In this document: one piece after another, positions 28,323 through 36,639 of the stretch
Numbering within the stretch: position 1 is the stretch's first letter
How the letters are laid out: each line of letters opens with the position of its first letter
The notes under the pieces: model-generated
Databases searched by the model: none
What the model saw: only the letters and a program-made list of their open reading frames with translations
Told to the model about the DNA's origin: nothing
Origin: Prescottella agglutinans
GTDB taxonomy: Bacteria; Actinomycetota; Actinomycetes; Mycobacteriales; Mycobacteriaceae
Assembly: GCF_004011865.1 (NCBI RefSeq)
Contig: NZ_RKLP01000011.1
Span: 207,590 to 271,589, forward strand
Length of the DNA: 64,000 bases
Direction of reading: 5' to 3'
Made by a program: the position numbers and the translations under genes

Positions 28323-29078
28323 ATGTGGCACAACAGGATGCCCCGCGCCCTCCGCCTGTCCGTCGCCGCCGCCGGTGTGCTGGTCCTCGTCGGTGCGCCG
28401 ACGGCGACCGCGACACCGTCCGAGGTGGCGGCGCCGGAAGAGGTGACGCCGACGGCGTCGCCGCCGACGACCACGACGACGACCGTCCCGCCGACGACCA
28501 CGACGACGACCACGACGACGGCCCCGACGATCGCGACGACGAGCGTGACCGCGACGACGACGGTGGCACCCACGACCGAGGCCCCGTCGACGCAGTCGCC
28601 CACGACGACGACGGTGACCACCACGACGCCGACACCGTCGGCCCGCGCCGGCGTGCTCGACACCGCGGCGGCAGGCCGGTCCGGCCTGTCCGTCGGCACG
28701 TGGGGCCCGGTCGGCACCATCGTTCCCGGTGCCACCAGGGCGAGCGGCACCCTTCCTGTGGTTTCCGTGTCCGACAACACCGTCGGCTCCGGCAGGTCGT
28801 GGGTCGCGACCGTGTCGACGACCGACTTCGTCGGGCCGAGTATGACGATCCCGAAGGGTGCCGTCGTCTACGAAGCGACCGCCCTCGCCGGTAAGGGACT
28901 GGGCGGCGCCCTGAGTTCGAGGGGCGCGCAGAGCCTGGATGCGCCGAAGGCCGTCGTCGAGCGCACCGGCCTGGACCTGCTCGAGACGATCAGTTGGACC
29001 CCGGCATTGACCGTCAATTACCCCGGCGGCGCCGCGGTCGGAACCTACCGGGGCACCGTCACGGTCTCCGTCGCCTAG
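28323..29078 (+). CDS. Secreted WxL-like protein B with Thr/Pro-rich stalk
   Basis: 251 residues. A signal peptide (to about residue 30) is followed by a Thr/Pro/Val-rich low-complexity stalk (about 40-110) and a domain paralogous to protein A: G-T-I-V-P-G, T-D-F-V-G-P-S-M-T-I-P-K, S-L-D-A-P-K-A-V-V and I-S-W-T-P-A-L-T-V-N-Y are shared. The stalk may project the domain through the mycolate envelope and could be O-mannosylated, as many actinobacterial Thr/Pro stretches are. It starts 2 bases after the DUF916-like stop, so the two are surely co-transcribed. Confidence 0.7.
   Translation: MWHNRMPRALRLSVAAAGVLVLVGAPTATATPSEVAAPEEVTPTASPPTTTTTTVPPTTTTTTTTTAPTIATTSVTATTTVAPTTEAPSTQSPTTTTVTTTTPTPSARAGVLDTAAAGRSGLSVGTWGPVGTIVPGATRASGTLPVVSVSDNTVGSGRSWVATVSTTDFVGPSMTIPKGAVVYEATALAGKGLGGALSSRGAQSLDAPKAVVERTGLDLLETISWTPALTVNYPGGAAVGTYRGTVTVSVA
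28450..28640 (+). repeat. ACG/ACC low-complexity tract encoding the Thr-rich stalk
   Basis: Imperfect tandem Thr codons (mostly ACG and ACC) in the stalk of WxL-like protein B. Such tracts change length by slippage, so stalk length may vary between strains. Confidence 0.6.
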
Positions 29079-29088
29079 CCGGCGAGGG

Positions 29089-30039
29089 TCAGGCGGTGGT
29101 CGCCAGTGCCGCCGCCAGTCCGAATGCGACCGCCATCGCGGCGGATTCGCCGACCGCGCGGCGCAGCGACGCGTCGGCGCTCATGCGGTGTCCGGCCGCG
29201 GGGCCGACCCACGTGCGGCGCAGCCACCACCCCGCCGCGAGCAGGGCGGCGAGCGCGGCGGCCTTGGCGAGCACCACCCGGCCGTAGCCGGTGGTGACGA
29301 GCGGACCGAATCCGCCGAGTCGGACGGCGGCGTTGACGACGCCGGTCGCGGCGAGTACCCACACGCACCGCCAGGCGATCGCCGAGTAGCGCGGCAGCAT
29401 CGTCGACCACGCGCCACGCGAGCGGGCGGTGAGCGCCAAGGCGACGAGCATCCCGAACCACGTCGCCGCGGCGAGGACGTGCCCGGCGTCGAGGAGGGAT
29501 CCGAGCGCCTGCTGCGACATGTGGCCGCTGATCGGGCGGGCGATGAGCGCCAGTCCGGACAACGCCAGCACGGGGGCCGCGGGCCACGGCAGGCCGCGCC
29601 GGAAGGCGACCGCGGCGACCACGGTGACGAGCGCGGTGCACGCCACGGTCGCCGCGCCGAGTCGGCCCGCGCTCACCAGGCGCACGAAGTCGACGACGGT
29701 GCCCGGCGCCACCGCGAACCGCGAGCGGCCCTCGGCCTCGGCGGCCTCGAGGATCAAGAGCACGATCTCGGCGACCGTCCACGCGCCCGCCAGCGCCGCG
29801 GTCGTCTGCCACAGCAGACCGGGCTCGAGGGCGGGTCGGCGCTCGTCGCGCTGCAGCCACTGCCACCCGGCGAGCCCGAACACGATCGCGCCGAGCCCGA
29901 CGGCGAGGACCCGGATCACGCTCGTCGGGGAGGGGCCTTCCGGGGTGGCGAGCAGCCACGCGAGCCCGACACCCGCCAGTGCGGTGAGAACGGCGGACAG
30001 CAGCCATGCCCGGCCGCCGTCCGCCGTCCCCACCCGCAT
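29089..30039 (-). CDS. copD: CopD-family copper resistance membrane protein
   Basis: 316 residues with about eight membrane segments. CopD features include H-M-S-Q-Q-A, then D-A-G-H-V-L-A-A-A-T-W-F-G, with His residues inside membrane helices that could bind copper. It follows copC with 13 bases between. CopC/CopD pairs are linked to copper delivery or uptake across the membrane. The N-terminus of about 15 residues is short. Converges with the WxL-like cassette, 10 bases between stops. Confidence 0.85.
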   Translation of the reverse strand: MRVGTADGGRAWLLSAVLTALAGVGLAWLLATPEGPSPTSVIRVLAVGLGAIVFGLAGWQWLQRDERRPALEPGLLWQTTAALAGAWTVAEIVLLILEAAEAEGRSRFAVAPGTVVDFVRLVSAGRLGAATVACTALVTVVAAVAFRRGLPWPAAPVLALSGLALIARPISGHMSQQALGSLLDAGHVLAAATWFGMLVALALTARSRGAWSTMLPRYSAIAWRCVWVLAATGVVNAAVRLGGFGPLVTTGYGRVVLAKAAALAALLAAGWWLRRTWVGPAAGHRMSADASLRRAVGESAAMAVAFGLAAALATTA

Positions 30040-30052
30040 CGGATTCCGGCCG

Positions 30053-30607
30053 TCAGTCCTGGCCGCGCGGCTTGCGCAGCGCGAACCACAGGCCGCCGGC
30101 GACCACGACGACGCCGACGCCGACGAACACCCAGATCAGGGTGTTCCCGCCGTCGGAGGACTCGTCCGAGCCGTTCGAGGACTGGCCGCCGCCGCCGGCC
30201 TTCGGGCCCGGCGTGCCGGTGCCCTCCTGCGTCAGCGTGAACACCTGGGTGCCGCTGACGGGGTGGCCGTCGGCGGAGGTGACCCGGAACGCGATCGTGT
30301 AGTCCCCGACCGGGCCGAGGCCCTCGAGCGGCACGCTGACGGTGTCGCCCTGGACCGACGGGTTGCCCTTCGACCACAGGTTGCCGTCGGGGCCGACGAC
30401 GGTCAGCGACGCGAACTTCTCCTGCAGCGCCTCGTTGAACGTCAGGCTCACCCGCGCGGGGGCCGTCGCGATCTGCGCGCCGTTCGCCGGGTCGCTGGCG
30501 ACGACGGCGGAGTGCGCGGACGCGGTGCCGACGCCGAGCATCGTCGCGAGCATCGCCACGAAGCCGATCGCGATGACGCGGAGGCTGGTGATTCGGCGGC
30601 CGGTCAT
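30053..30607 (-). CDS. copC: CopC-type copper-binding protein, membrane anchored
   Basis: 184 residues from ATG 30607, overlapping the ycnI-like stop (ATGA). The signal peptide ends ...T-A-S-A-H, placing a His at the mature N-terminus as in the CopC Cu(II) site. D-G-H-P-V-S-G carries the second conserved Asp/His. A Gly/Ser linker and one C-terminal membrane segment (about 155-175) tether the domain outside the cell. Works with CopD and YcnI-like protein. Confidence 0.9.
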   Translation of the reverse strand: MTGRRITSLRVIAIGFVAMLATMLGVGTASAHSAVVASDPANGAQIATAPARVSLTFNEALQEKFASLTVVGPDGNLWSKGNPSVQGDTVSVPLEGLGPVGDYTIAFRVTSADGHPVSGTQVFTLTQEGTGTPGPKAGGGGQSSNGSDESSDGGNTLIWVFVGVGVVVVAGGLWFALRKPRGQD

Positions 30608-31257
30608 GAGTGACGGCTCCGGATCGTGGCACCGATGCCCAGCGCGGCGCCCAGGGCGCCCAGCACCAGGCCGATGCCGCCGAGCCAGCGGGCGGTGGTG
30701 TCGGTGTTGTTCGTGGTCTCGGCGGCGGCGGGCGTGCTGCCGTGCGCGTCGCCGTCGCCGGTGCCGGCCGCGAGGGTCAGCGTCGGGGCCGGCTTGTCGG
30801 GCTCGCTGCCGTCCGGGTTGGGCTTCTGGTCCCACTGCACGACCTTGCCGTCGCTGTAGGTCTGGGTGGCCGGGAACGCCACCTCGTCCTGCTCGGGCAG
30901 CGGGCCGGCGGACAGGACGAACTGCTGGAACTGGCCGGGGCCGACGCTCACGCCGGGGGCCGCGGTCCAGGTCACCGACGTCGCGGTCGCGGACGCCGGA
31001 TCCTTCTGGACCGTCGACGTCCAGCCGGGCATCGGCTCGGTGCGCGCCGACTTCAGGTTCGGCAGCTGCACCGTCACCGCGGTGGTGCCGGCGGTCTCGG
31101 ACTCGGTGGGGACGCGGAACGTGAGGACGGTGTAGCCGCCCTGTTCGGCGCCGGGGGCGGCGACCGAGACGTGCGCGGAGGCCACGCCGGTGGCCAACAG
31201 CAGCGCGCCGCCCGCGGCGCCCGCCGTCAGGAGGGCGCGGGAGAGGATTCGCTTCAT
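30604..31257 (-). CDS. YcnI-like (DUF1775) copper-associated surface protein
   Basis: 217 residues. The signal peptide ends A-S-A-H-V-S-V-A-A-P, giving the mature N-terminal His expected for YcnI-type copper binding. The DUF1775 domain contains T-F-R-V-P-T-E, then T-E-P-M-P-G-W-T and F-V-L-S-A-G-P-L-P, with W-D-Q late. A C-terminal membrane segment follows a polar linker. It is translationally coupled to copC. The trio ycnI-copC-copD points to copper handling at the cell surface. Confidence 0.88.
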   Translation of the reverse strand: MKRILSRALLTAGAAGGALLLATGVASAHVSVAAPGAEQGGYTVLTFRVPTESETAGTTAVTVQLPNLKSARTEPMPGWTSTVQKDPASATATSVTWTAAPGVSVGPGQFQQFVLSAGPLPEQDEVAFPATQTYSDGKVVQWDQKPNPDGSEPDKPAPTLTLAAGTGDGDAHGSTPAAAETTNNTDTTARWLGGIGLVLGALGAALGIGATIRSRHS

Positions 31258-31301
31258 CTTTCCTGGGTGTCTTTTCTGTGCGGAGGTACCGGGTTCGCGG
31301 G

Positions 31302-31829
31302 TCAGGCGAACACCGGGGGTCCGCGCCGGGACAGGCCGGCGGCGAGCACAGCGAGACGGGGCGCGCGGCGGCCGGGCGGCCGCGGGACGAGGAATCGTGC
31401 CGGTTCGGCACCGGGCACCGGTGATGCGAGGGCGGCGCGTAGGACGCGCGTGAGCGGTCCGTACAGCCGCTCCGCGGTGAGGATGAGGGCCGCGCAGACG
31501 ACGGTGGCCGCGACGTGCGCGCCGAGCATCGCGGCGGCCGGCGCGCTCCGGTGGAGGTGGTCGTCGGCCGAGAGGGTGAGCGCGAGGTGGCCGGCGCCCT
31601 GCCCGGCGGCGAGCGCCGCGAACAGCGCCCACCGGCTGCGGCTCAGGGCTGGTACACCCCCGACGGCCGCGCCGACGCCGGCGCAGGCCGCGAGGAGCAG
31701 CGTCAGTGCTGCGGTGTCGGGGAGCCCGCCACCGCCGACGCCGTGCGCGGCGACGGCCAGCGTTGCCGCCGTCGCCCCGACCGCGCCGCCGCGGAGGGCG
31801 GCGGTGGGGGCGGGGCGACGGACGGACAC
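31302..31829 (-). CDS. Unknown membrane protein upstream of the copper genes
   Basis: 175 residues from GTG 31829 (17 bases after the preceding stop; no clear ribosome site). Four to five hydrophobic segments rich in Ala/Leu, one of them with H-L-H-R-S between segments, and an Arg/Pro-rich C-terminal tail. I do not recognise the family. Same strand as ycnI-copC-copD and 44 bases before them, so possibly co-transcribed. Confidence 0.6.
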   Translation of the reverse strand: MSVRRPAPTAALRGGAVGATAATLAVAAHGVGGGGLPDTAALTLLLAACAGVGAAVGGVPALSRSRWALFAALAAGQGAGHLALTLSADDHLHRSAPAAAMLGAHVAATVVCAALILTAERLYGPLTRVLRAALASPVPGAEPARFLVPRPPGRRAPRLAVLAAGLSRRGPPVFA

Positions 31830-31845
31830 GGTGATCGGGAGGGCG

Positions 31846-32475
31846 TCAGCGGACGCCGAGGCGGGCCAGGATGTCGGCCTCGACGCCGTCGAGTTCCGCC
31901 GAGATGGCGTGGTGGGCCTGCTTGCGGCGGGCGACGGGCATCTGCTCGGCCGAACGGACGGCGGTGCCGAGGTCGCCGAGGCGGGCGCGGATCGCGGACG
32001 CGAACTGCTGGGTCTCGGTGTCGCCGGGGTGGCGGCTGACGATCTCGTCGACGGACTTCTCGGCGCCGGCGATGCGGGCGCTGAGCTTGGCGCCGTGGCC
32101 GGTGTACTCGCCGAGCTGGTCGACGGCGATGCCCATGCGCTGCGCGCGCTGGGTGTCGATCTGGCCGCGCAGCGCGGTGGCGCCGCGGTAGGCGATCGGC
32201 ACGAGGACGGGGGCGAGCAGGCGCGCGACGCCGAGGTAGCGGCGCAGCTGGGCGACCGACAGGCCCTTCTCCGCGGCCTTGACGGCGGCCTTCTCCTGAG
32301 CCTTGAGGGTGGCGATCTGGGCCTTGTCGACCTTCTTCTGCGCCTTCGAGTCGGACCGGTGCTTCTTGCGGTCGTTCTTCGCGCCGAGCTTGGCCTCGAG
32401 CTTGGCCTTGTGCTTGAGCGCCTTCGCCTCGGCCTTGCGCGTGGCACGCCGCTTACGTTTCTTGAACAACCCCAC
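31846..32475 (-). CDS. Basic, helical unknown protein (DUF6474-like)
   Basis: 209 residues from GTG 32475, preceded by GGAGGGG. The first 70 residues are Lys/Arg/Ala-rich and predicted helical (F-K-K-R-K-R-R-A-T-R-K), then a more ordered helical region with a short hydrophobic stretch (L-L-A-P-V-L-V-P-I-A-Y-R-G). I recall such proteins as DUF6474 in rhodococci; function unknown. The basic N-terminus suggests nucleic-acid or membrane-surface binding. Divergent from the nuclease gene. Confidence 0.65.
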   Translation of the reverse strand: MGLFKKRKRRATRKAEAKALKHKAKLEAKLGAKNDRKKHRSDSKAQKKVDKAQIATLKAQEKAAVKAAEKGLSVAQLRRYLGVARLLAPVLVPIAYRGATALRGQIDTQRAQRMGIAVDQLGEYTGHGAKLSARIAGAEKSVDEIVSRHPGDTETQQFASAIRARLGDLGTAVRSAEQMPVARRKQAHHAISAELDGVEADILARLGVR

Positions 32476-32581
32476 TGGAAAGGCCCCTCCATCTGGTGTT
32501 TCGGCGCGGGCGCGAACTGCGTCACAGCCTATCTGTGCTCGTTTTTGATCGCCGCTTTCGGCTTTACCCTAGGCGAGCACA

Positions 32582-32587
32582 TAATCT
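32582..32587 (+). promoter_or_regulatory. -10 element for leaderless nuclease gene
   Basis: TAATCT lies 8 bases before GTG 32596; no ribosome site precedes that GTG. This is the spacing of a leaderless start. Confidence 0.4.
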
Positions 32588-32595
32588 TCCACATC

Positions 32596-34242
32596 GTGTG
32601 TTCCCCGATCGGCCCGCAGGACGGCGCCGGCACCGCTGAGGCGGCGCCGGCCAGACGTGACGCTTCCGGCGCCCCGGCCCCGGTGCTGCTCGAGCCCGGC
32701 GCATTGACCCGGTGCCGTCATCGGATCCATCTCGACGCCACCTACCCGGACCTGCTCGCGGCGGCCCCCGAGAACACCGGCGTCAAGCAGCGGCAGGAGG
32801 CCGCCGCCGCCCAGCGGGAGGCGGTGCGGATCCGCCTCGCCGACGCCGACCCGGACGCCTGGGTGCGGATCGAGCCCGACGGGCCGGCGGGACAGCGGGC
32901 CCGCGCGACGCTCGAGGCGTGCCGGGCCGGGGCCGACAAGATCTGGGGTGCGGTGCTGCCGTCCGAGCGCGACACCGGCCGCCGCGGGCGCGCCGAGATC
33001 CTGCTTCGCGACGCCGACCGCGGCGGCTACATCCCCGTCATCGTGGTCAACCACAAGGTTACCGACCCGGGCAGCGGCGCGACCACGTCGGGGCTGTTCG
33101 AATGGGCCCCGAAGGTCGACGAGACCCGCAAGGTCCGGGCCCAGTTGCGCGACCAGATGCGGCTGGCGCACGTGTACCGGATGCTCGAGCGGAACGGCCT
33201 GGCGAGCCCGTCGCTGCTGGGCGGCGCCATCGGGTACGGCGCCGACTGCGTGCTGGTGCACGACCTGTCCACCGTGCTGGACGACTACGACGAGCGCTTC
33301 GCCGACCGCATCGCCGTGGCCCGCGGCGAGGTGCCGACCGTGCCGTCGCAGATCGGCGAGTGCCGCTCGTGCCCGTGGTGGTCGGGTTGCCGGGCGAAGC
33401 TCGAGGAGACCCACGACGTGTCGTTGGTGGCGTCCGGGTCGCGCGCCGACGTGCTGCGCGAGCGCGGCGTGCGCACCATCGAGCAGTTGGCGGCGTGGGA
33501 GGGCGACGCCCCGGAGGAGTGGCCGCACAACTCGTTCCACGACACCGTCGTCACCGCGAAGGCCTGGCTGGCGGGGGCGCCGCTGGTGCGCCGCAACGAG
33601 ACCGTCACGGTGACCCGGGCCGACGTCGAGGTGGACGTCGACATGGAGAGCTACCAGGAGCACGGCGCCTACCTGTGGGGCACGCTGCTCAACGTCGCCG
33701 GCACTTCGGTGTACCGGCCGTTCGTGAGCTGGGACCCGGTGCCCACCGTCGACGAGGCGCGTTCGTTCGCCGAGTTCTGGACGTGGCTCATGGCCGAGCG
33801 CGCGGGTGCTGCCGCGGCCGGGCAAACCTTTGCCGCGTACTGCTATTCGCGGGCGGCCGAGGACAAGTGGCTGCTGGACTCGGCCCGTCGGTTCGCCGGG
33901 GTGGAGGGCATCCCCACCGTCGCCGAGATCCGCGAGTTCATCGACAGCCCGCAGTGGGTGGACATCTACCAGGCCGTCGGCGAGAACTTCGTGTGCCCGA
34001 ACGGCAAGGGGCTCAAGAAGATCGCCCCCGTCGCCGGGTTCCACTGGCGCGACGCCGAGGCCAGCGGCGAGGCGTCGATGAGCTGGTACCGCGAGGCCGT
34101 CGGTTACGACGGCGACCCCGACCTCACCCAGCGTCAGCGCCTCCTCGAGTACAACGAGGACGACGTCATCGCCACCAAGGTGCTGCGCGAGTGGATGAGC
34201 GACCGTGCGGTCGAGGAGATTCCGCACGAGGACGACCTCTGA
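32596..34242 (+). CDS. TM0106-family RecB-like putative nuclease
   Basis: 548 residues from GTG 32596; upstream open frame to 30610 runs antisense to the copper genes and is not used. N-terminal RecB/Cas4-like part: L-T-R-C-R-H-R-I-H-L-D, later V-V-N-H-K-V-T and a Cys cluster (C-R-S-C-P-W-W-S-G-C) that could hold an Fe-S cluster. The C-terminal part is RNase H-like: D-V-D-M-E-S-Y (acidic), and late Y-N-E-D-D-V-I-A-T. The arrangement (RecB-like plus RNase H-like exonuclease) is that of the TM0106 family, whose role in DNA or RNA processing is undefined. It stands alone. Confidence 0.85.
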   Translation: MCSPIGPQDGAGTAEAAPARRDASGAPAPVLLEPGALTRCRHRIHLDATYPDLLAAAPENTGVKQRQEAAAAQREAVRIRLADADPDAWVRIEPDGPAGQRARATLEACRAGADKIWGAVLPSERDTGRRGRAEILLRDADRGGYIPVIVVNHKVTDPGSGATTSGLFEWAPKVDETRKVRAQLRDQMRLAHVYRMLERNGLASPSLLGGAIGYGADCVLVHDLSTVLDDYDERFADRIAVARGEVPTVPSQIGECRSCPWWSGCRAKLEETHDVSLVASGSRADVLRERGVRTIEQLAAWEGDAPEEWPHNSFHDTVVTAKAWLAGAPLVRRNETVTVTRADVEVDVDMESYQEHGAYLWGTLLNVAGTSVYRPFVSWDPVPTVDEARSFAEFWTWLMAERAGAAAAGQTFAAYCYSRAAEDKWLLDSARRFAGVEGIPTVAEIREFIDSPQWVDIYQAVGENFVCPNGKGLKKIAPVAGFHWRDAEASGEASMSWYREAVGYDGDPDLTQRQRLLEYNEDDVIATKVLREWMSDRAVEEIPHEDDL

Positions 34243-34341
34243 GTTTCGGATCGGACATTCCGCGCAATTTGTACTGAAAACCGACTGATTGTTACGGTCG
34301 GTGCTTCGATGATGTCGACTCCTGAGCGGAGGTGAACACGC

Positions 34342-34425
34342 ATGCTTCTCGGTTCTCTCGGACTGACCCTGGCCGGCCTGGTCGGCGGTCTCCTGGGTGG
34401 TCTCGGCAGCCTTCTGGGCATCTGA
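34342..34425 (+). CDS. 27-residue hydrophobic peptide
   Basis: ATG 34342 is preceded by GGAGGTGAA at 6-7 bases. The product, M-L-L-G-S-L-G-L-T-L-A-G-L-V then G-G-L-L-G-G-L-G-S-L-L-G-I, is entirely Leu/Gly-based with no charge, and Gly repeats every 3-4 residues. A strong terminator begins 19 bases after the stop, so this is a complete single-gene unit. The size suits a membrane-active or membrane-regulatory peptide. No family recognised. Confidence 0.6.
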   Translation: MLLGSLGLTLAGLVGGLLGGLGSLLGI

Positions 34426-34443
34426 GTCAACGCAGCAGCGCCC

Positions 34444-34475
34444 GCACCCCGGCCGACGGCCGGGGTGCGTTTCCT
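34444..34475 (+). terminator. Strong terminator after the 27-residue peptide gene
   Basis: Perfect 11-base arms GCACCCCGGCC (34444-34454) and GGCCGGGGTGC (34458-34468) with a 3-base loop, followed by GTTTCCTTT. Confidence 0.85.
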
Positions 34476-34592
34476 TTCGAAAGATCTTCACGCCCTTGCG
34501 CGTTGGCGGTTCCGGGCGTTTCGCGCACTGGTCGCGCAGACGACGAACGCCCCGGCTCGGATGAGCCGGGGCGTTCGTCGAGGAGCGGGGGA

Positions 34593-35360
34593 CTACCGCG
34601 GCGCCATGCGCAGCGCGCCGTCCATGCGGATGGTCTCGCCGTTGAGGTAGTCGTGCTCGACGAGGAACTGCGCCAGCTGCGCGTACTCGTCGGGCTTGCC
34701 GAGGCGCGACGGGAACGGGATCCCGGCCTCGAGGTTCTTGCGGTACTCGTCGGTGACGCCGGCCAGCATCGGGGTGTCGATGGTGCCGGGGGCGATGGTG
34801 TTGACGCGGATGCCGACCTGCGCGAGGTCGCGTGCCGCGGTGATCGTCATGGCGTGCACACCACCCTTGGACGCGGTGTACGCGATCTGGCCGACCTGCC
34901 CCTCGAACGCCGCGACCGACGCGGTGTTGATGACGACGCCGCGCTGGCCCGCGTCGTCGACCGTGGGCAGGTGCTGCATCGCGTTGGCGGCCAGACGCAT
35001 CACGTTGAACGTGCCCAACAGGTTCACGGTGATGACGGTGCGGAACAACTCCAGGTCGTGCGGGCCGTTCTTCGACAGGATGCGACCCGCCCAGCCGACA
35101 CCGGCACAGTTGACGACGGTGCGCAGCGGGACGCCCGACTCGCCGATCGTGTCGATCGCGGCCTGTACCTCCGCCTCGCTGGTGACATCGGTGGGGATGA
35201 AGGTGACGCCGGCCGGCACGTTGTCGCCGGCGCGCTCGATGGACTGGGCAAGGTCCAGGCCGAACACGGTGGCACCCGCGTCGGCGAAGCGCTTCGCGGT
35301 GGCGGCTCCGAGCCCGGAGGCTGCGCCGGTGATCAGTGCCGCGGTTCCCTGGATTTCCAC
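34593..35360 (-). CDS. SDR, 3-hydroxyacyl-CoA dehydrogenase type II-like
   Basis: 255 residues from GTG 35360 (AAGGGGA upstream), the usual length of this SDR group. T-G-A-A-S-G-L-G-A-A-T, N-C-A-G-V-G-W, V-N-L-L-G-T-F-N-V, N-T-A-S-V-A-A-F, Y-T-A-S-K-G-G-V and A-P-G-T-I-D-T-P are intact. The type II HADH (HSD10-like) group oxidises 3-hydroxyacyl-CoA and some steroid alcohols with NAD. Single gene between the peptide unit and the five-gene operon. Confidence 0.87.
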   Translation of the reverse strand: MEIQGTAALITGAASGLGAATAKRFADAGATVFGLDLAQSIERAGDNVPAGVTFIPTDVTSEAEVQAAIDTIGESGVPLRTVVNCAGVGWAGRILSKNGPHDLELFRTVITVNLLGTFNVMRLAANAMQHLPTVDDAGQRGVVINTASVAAFEGQVGQIAYTASKGGVHAMTITAARDLAQVGIRVNTIAPGTIDTPMLAGVTDEYRKNLEAGIPFPSRLGKPDEYAQLAQFLVEHDYLNGETIRMDGALRMAPR

Positions 35361-35451
35361 TGCTCTTCCCCTTCGGTCCGGGTCGACCACTGCGGTCGGC
35401 CGTGGTGACCTGCACCATAACGCGGGGGCGGGCGGTGGCGCTGGCCGGTCG

Positions 35452-36639
35452 TCACACCGGTCCGCCCGAGGCCGCCGCGAGGTCGTGCCGGTGCGCCCAC
35501 GCCGCGACGTCGCCGCGTTCGAGCGCCACGGCCAGCAGGTCCGGGAACCGGTCCGGGGTGCACGCGAAGGCCGGAACATCCAGTGCGGCAAGTGCTGCCG
35601 CGTTGTCGCGGTCGTAGGCGGGCGCACCGTCGTCGGACAGGGCCAGCAGCACCACCACCTGGACCCCGGCATCGCGCATCGCGGCCACCCGGGACAGCAT
35701 CTCGGCGCGGATCCCGCCCTCGTACAGGTCGGAGATCAGCACGAACAGCGATTCGGTGGGGCGGGTGATCAGCGACTGGCTGTACGCGATCGCGCGGTTG
35801 ATGTCGGTGCCGCCGCCCAGCTGGGTGCCGAACAGCACGTCCACCGGATCGGACAGCTTGTCGGTCAGGTCCACGACCGCCGTGTCGAACACCACCAGGG
35901 ACGTGCGCAGCGCCCGCATCGACGCGAGGACCGCGCCGAACACCGACGCGTACACCACGCTCGACGCCATCGACCCGGACTGGTCGATCGCGAGCACCAC
36001 GTCGCGCTGCACCGCCTGGGACCGGCGGCCGTAGCCGATCAGCCGTTCCGGCACCACCGTCCGGTACTCCGGCAGGTAGTGCTGCAGGTTCGCCCGGATC
36101 GTGCGGTGGAAGTCCAGGTCGCGCAGCTTCGGGTTGGTGGTGCGGGCCGCCCGGTTCAACGCCCCCGTCACCGCGGTGTGGGTGGCCCGTGCCAGGCGCT
36201 CCTCGATCTCGCGGACCACCCGTTCCACCACCACCCGGGCGGTCGTCTTGGTGGTCTCCGGCATCACCCGGTTCAGGCTCAGCAGCGTGCCCACCAGGTG
36301 GACGTCCGGTTCGACGGCCTCGAGCATCTCCGGTTCGAGCAGCAGTTGGGTCAGCCCGAGCCGTTCCATCGCGTCCCGCTGCATCACCTGCACCACCGAG
36401 GTGGGGAAGTAGGTGCGGATGTCGCCGAGCCAGCGCGCCATCCGCGGCGCGGAACCGCCGAGACCGGCACCGCGCCGGGTACTTCTGTCGACGGGGCCGC
36501 CGTCGTCGTACAGCGCGGACAGGGCCGCGTCCATCGCAGTGTCCGACGCCGACGCCAGCGCGCCGGTGGACTCCTCGGCGACGTCGCCGAGCAGCAACCG
36601 CCAGCGGCGCATCCGTTCGTCGTCGATCGGTGTGGTCAT
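35452..36639 (-). CDS. VWA domain protein of the SWIM/MoxR operon
   Basis: 395 residues; ATG 36639 overlaps the DUF5682 stop (ATGA). An N-terminal helical region of about 210 residues precedes a von Willebrand A domain with a complete metal site: D-Q-S-G-S (Asp219, Ser221, Ser223), then G-G-G-T-D (Thr278) and L-I-S-D-L-Y-E-G-G. The layout resembles CoxE/VWA partners of MoxR ATPases, which act together in remodelling or activating a target complex. It is the last gene of the five-gene operon. No signal peptide, so cytoplasmic. Confidence 0.9.
   Translation of the reverse strand: MTTPIDDERMRRWRLLLGDVAEESTGALASASDTAMDAALSALYDDGGPVDRSTRRGAGLGGSAPRMARWLGDIRTYFPTSVVQVMQRDAMERLGLTQLLLEPEMLEAVEPDVHLVGTLLSLNRVMPETTKTTARVVVERVVREIEERLARATHTAVTGALNRAARTTNPKLRDLDFHRTIRANLQHYLPEYRTVVPERLIGYGRRSQAVQRDVVLAIDQSGSMASSVVYASVFGAVLASMRALRTSLVVFDTAVVDLTDKLSDPVDVLFGTQLGGGTDINRAIAYSQSLITRPTESLFVLISDLYEGGIRAEMLSRVAAMRDAGVQVVVLLALSDDGAPAYDRDNAAALAALDVPAFACTPDRFPDLLAVALERGDVAAWAHRHDLAAASGGPV

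Noticed and set aside
28450..28640. Tandem repeats considered as a CRISPR-like or satellite array
   Set aside because: No constant repeat with unique spacers; it is a Thr-codon tract inside an intact secreted-protein gene.
30610..32595. A long open frame joined in phase to the nuclease gene, which would give a 1210-residue protein
   Set aside because: It runs antisense to the well-supported ycnI and DUF6474-like genes and has low-complexity Gly/Arg sequence; a promoter and GTG at 32596 explain the gene.
32569..35418. A minus-strand open frame of about 950 codons opposite the nuclease
   Set aside because: Arg/His/Gln-rich composition, no domain, and it crosses a strong terminator and the real SDR start.
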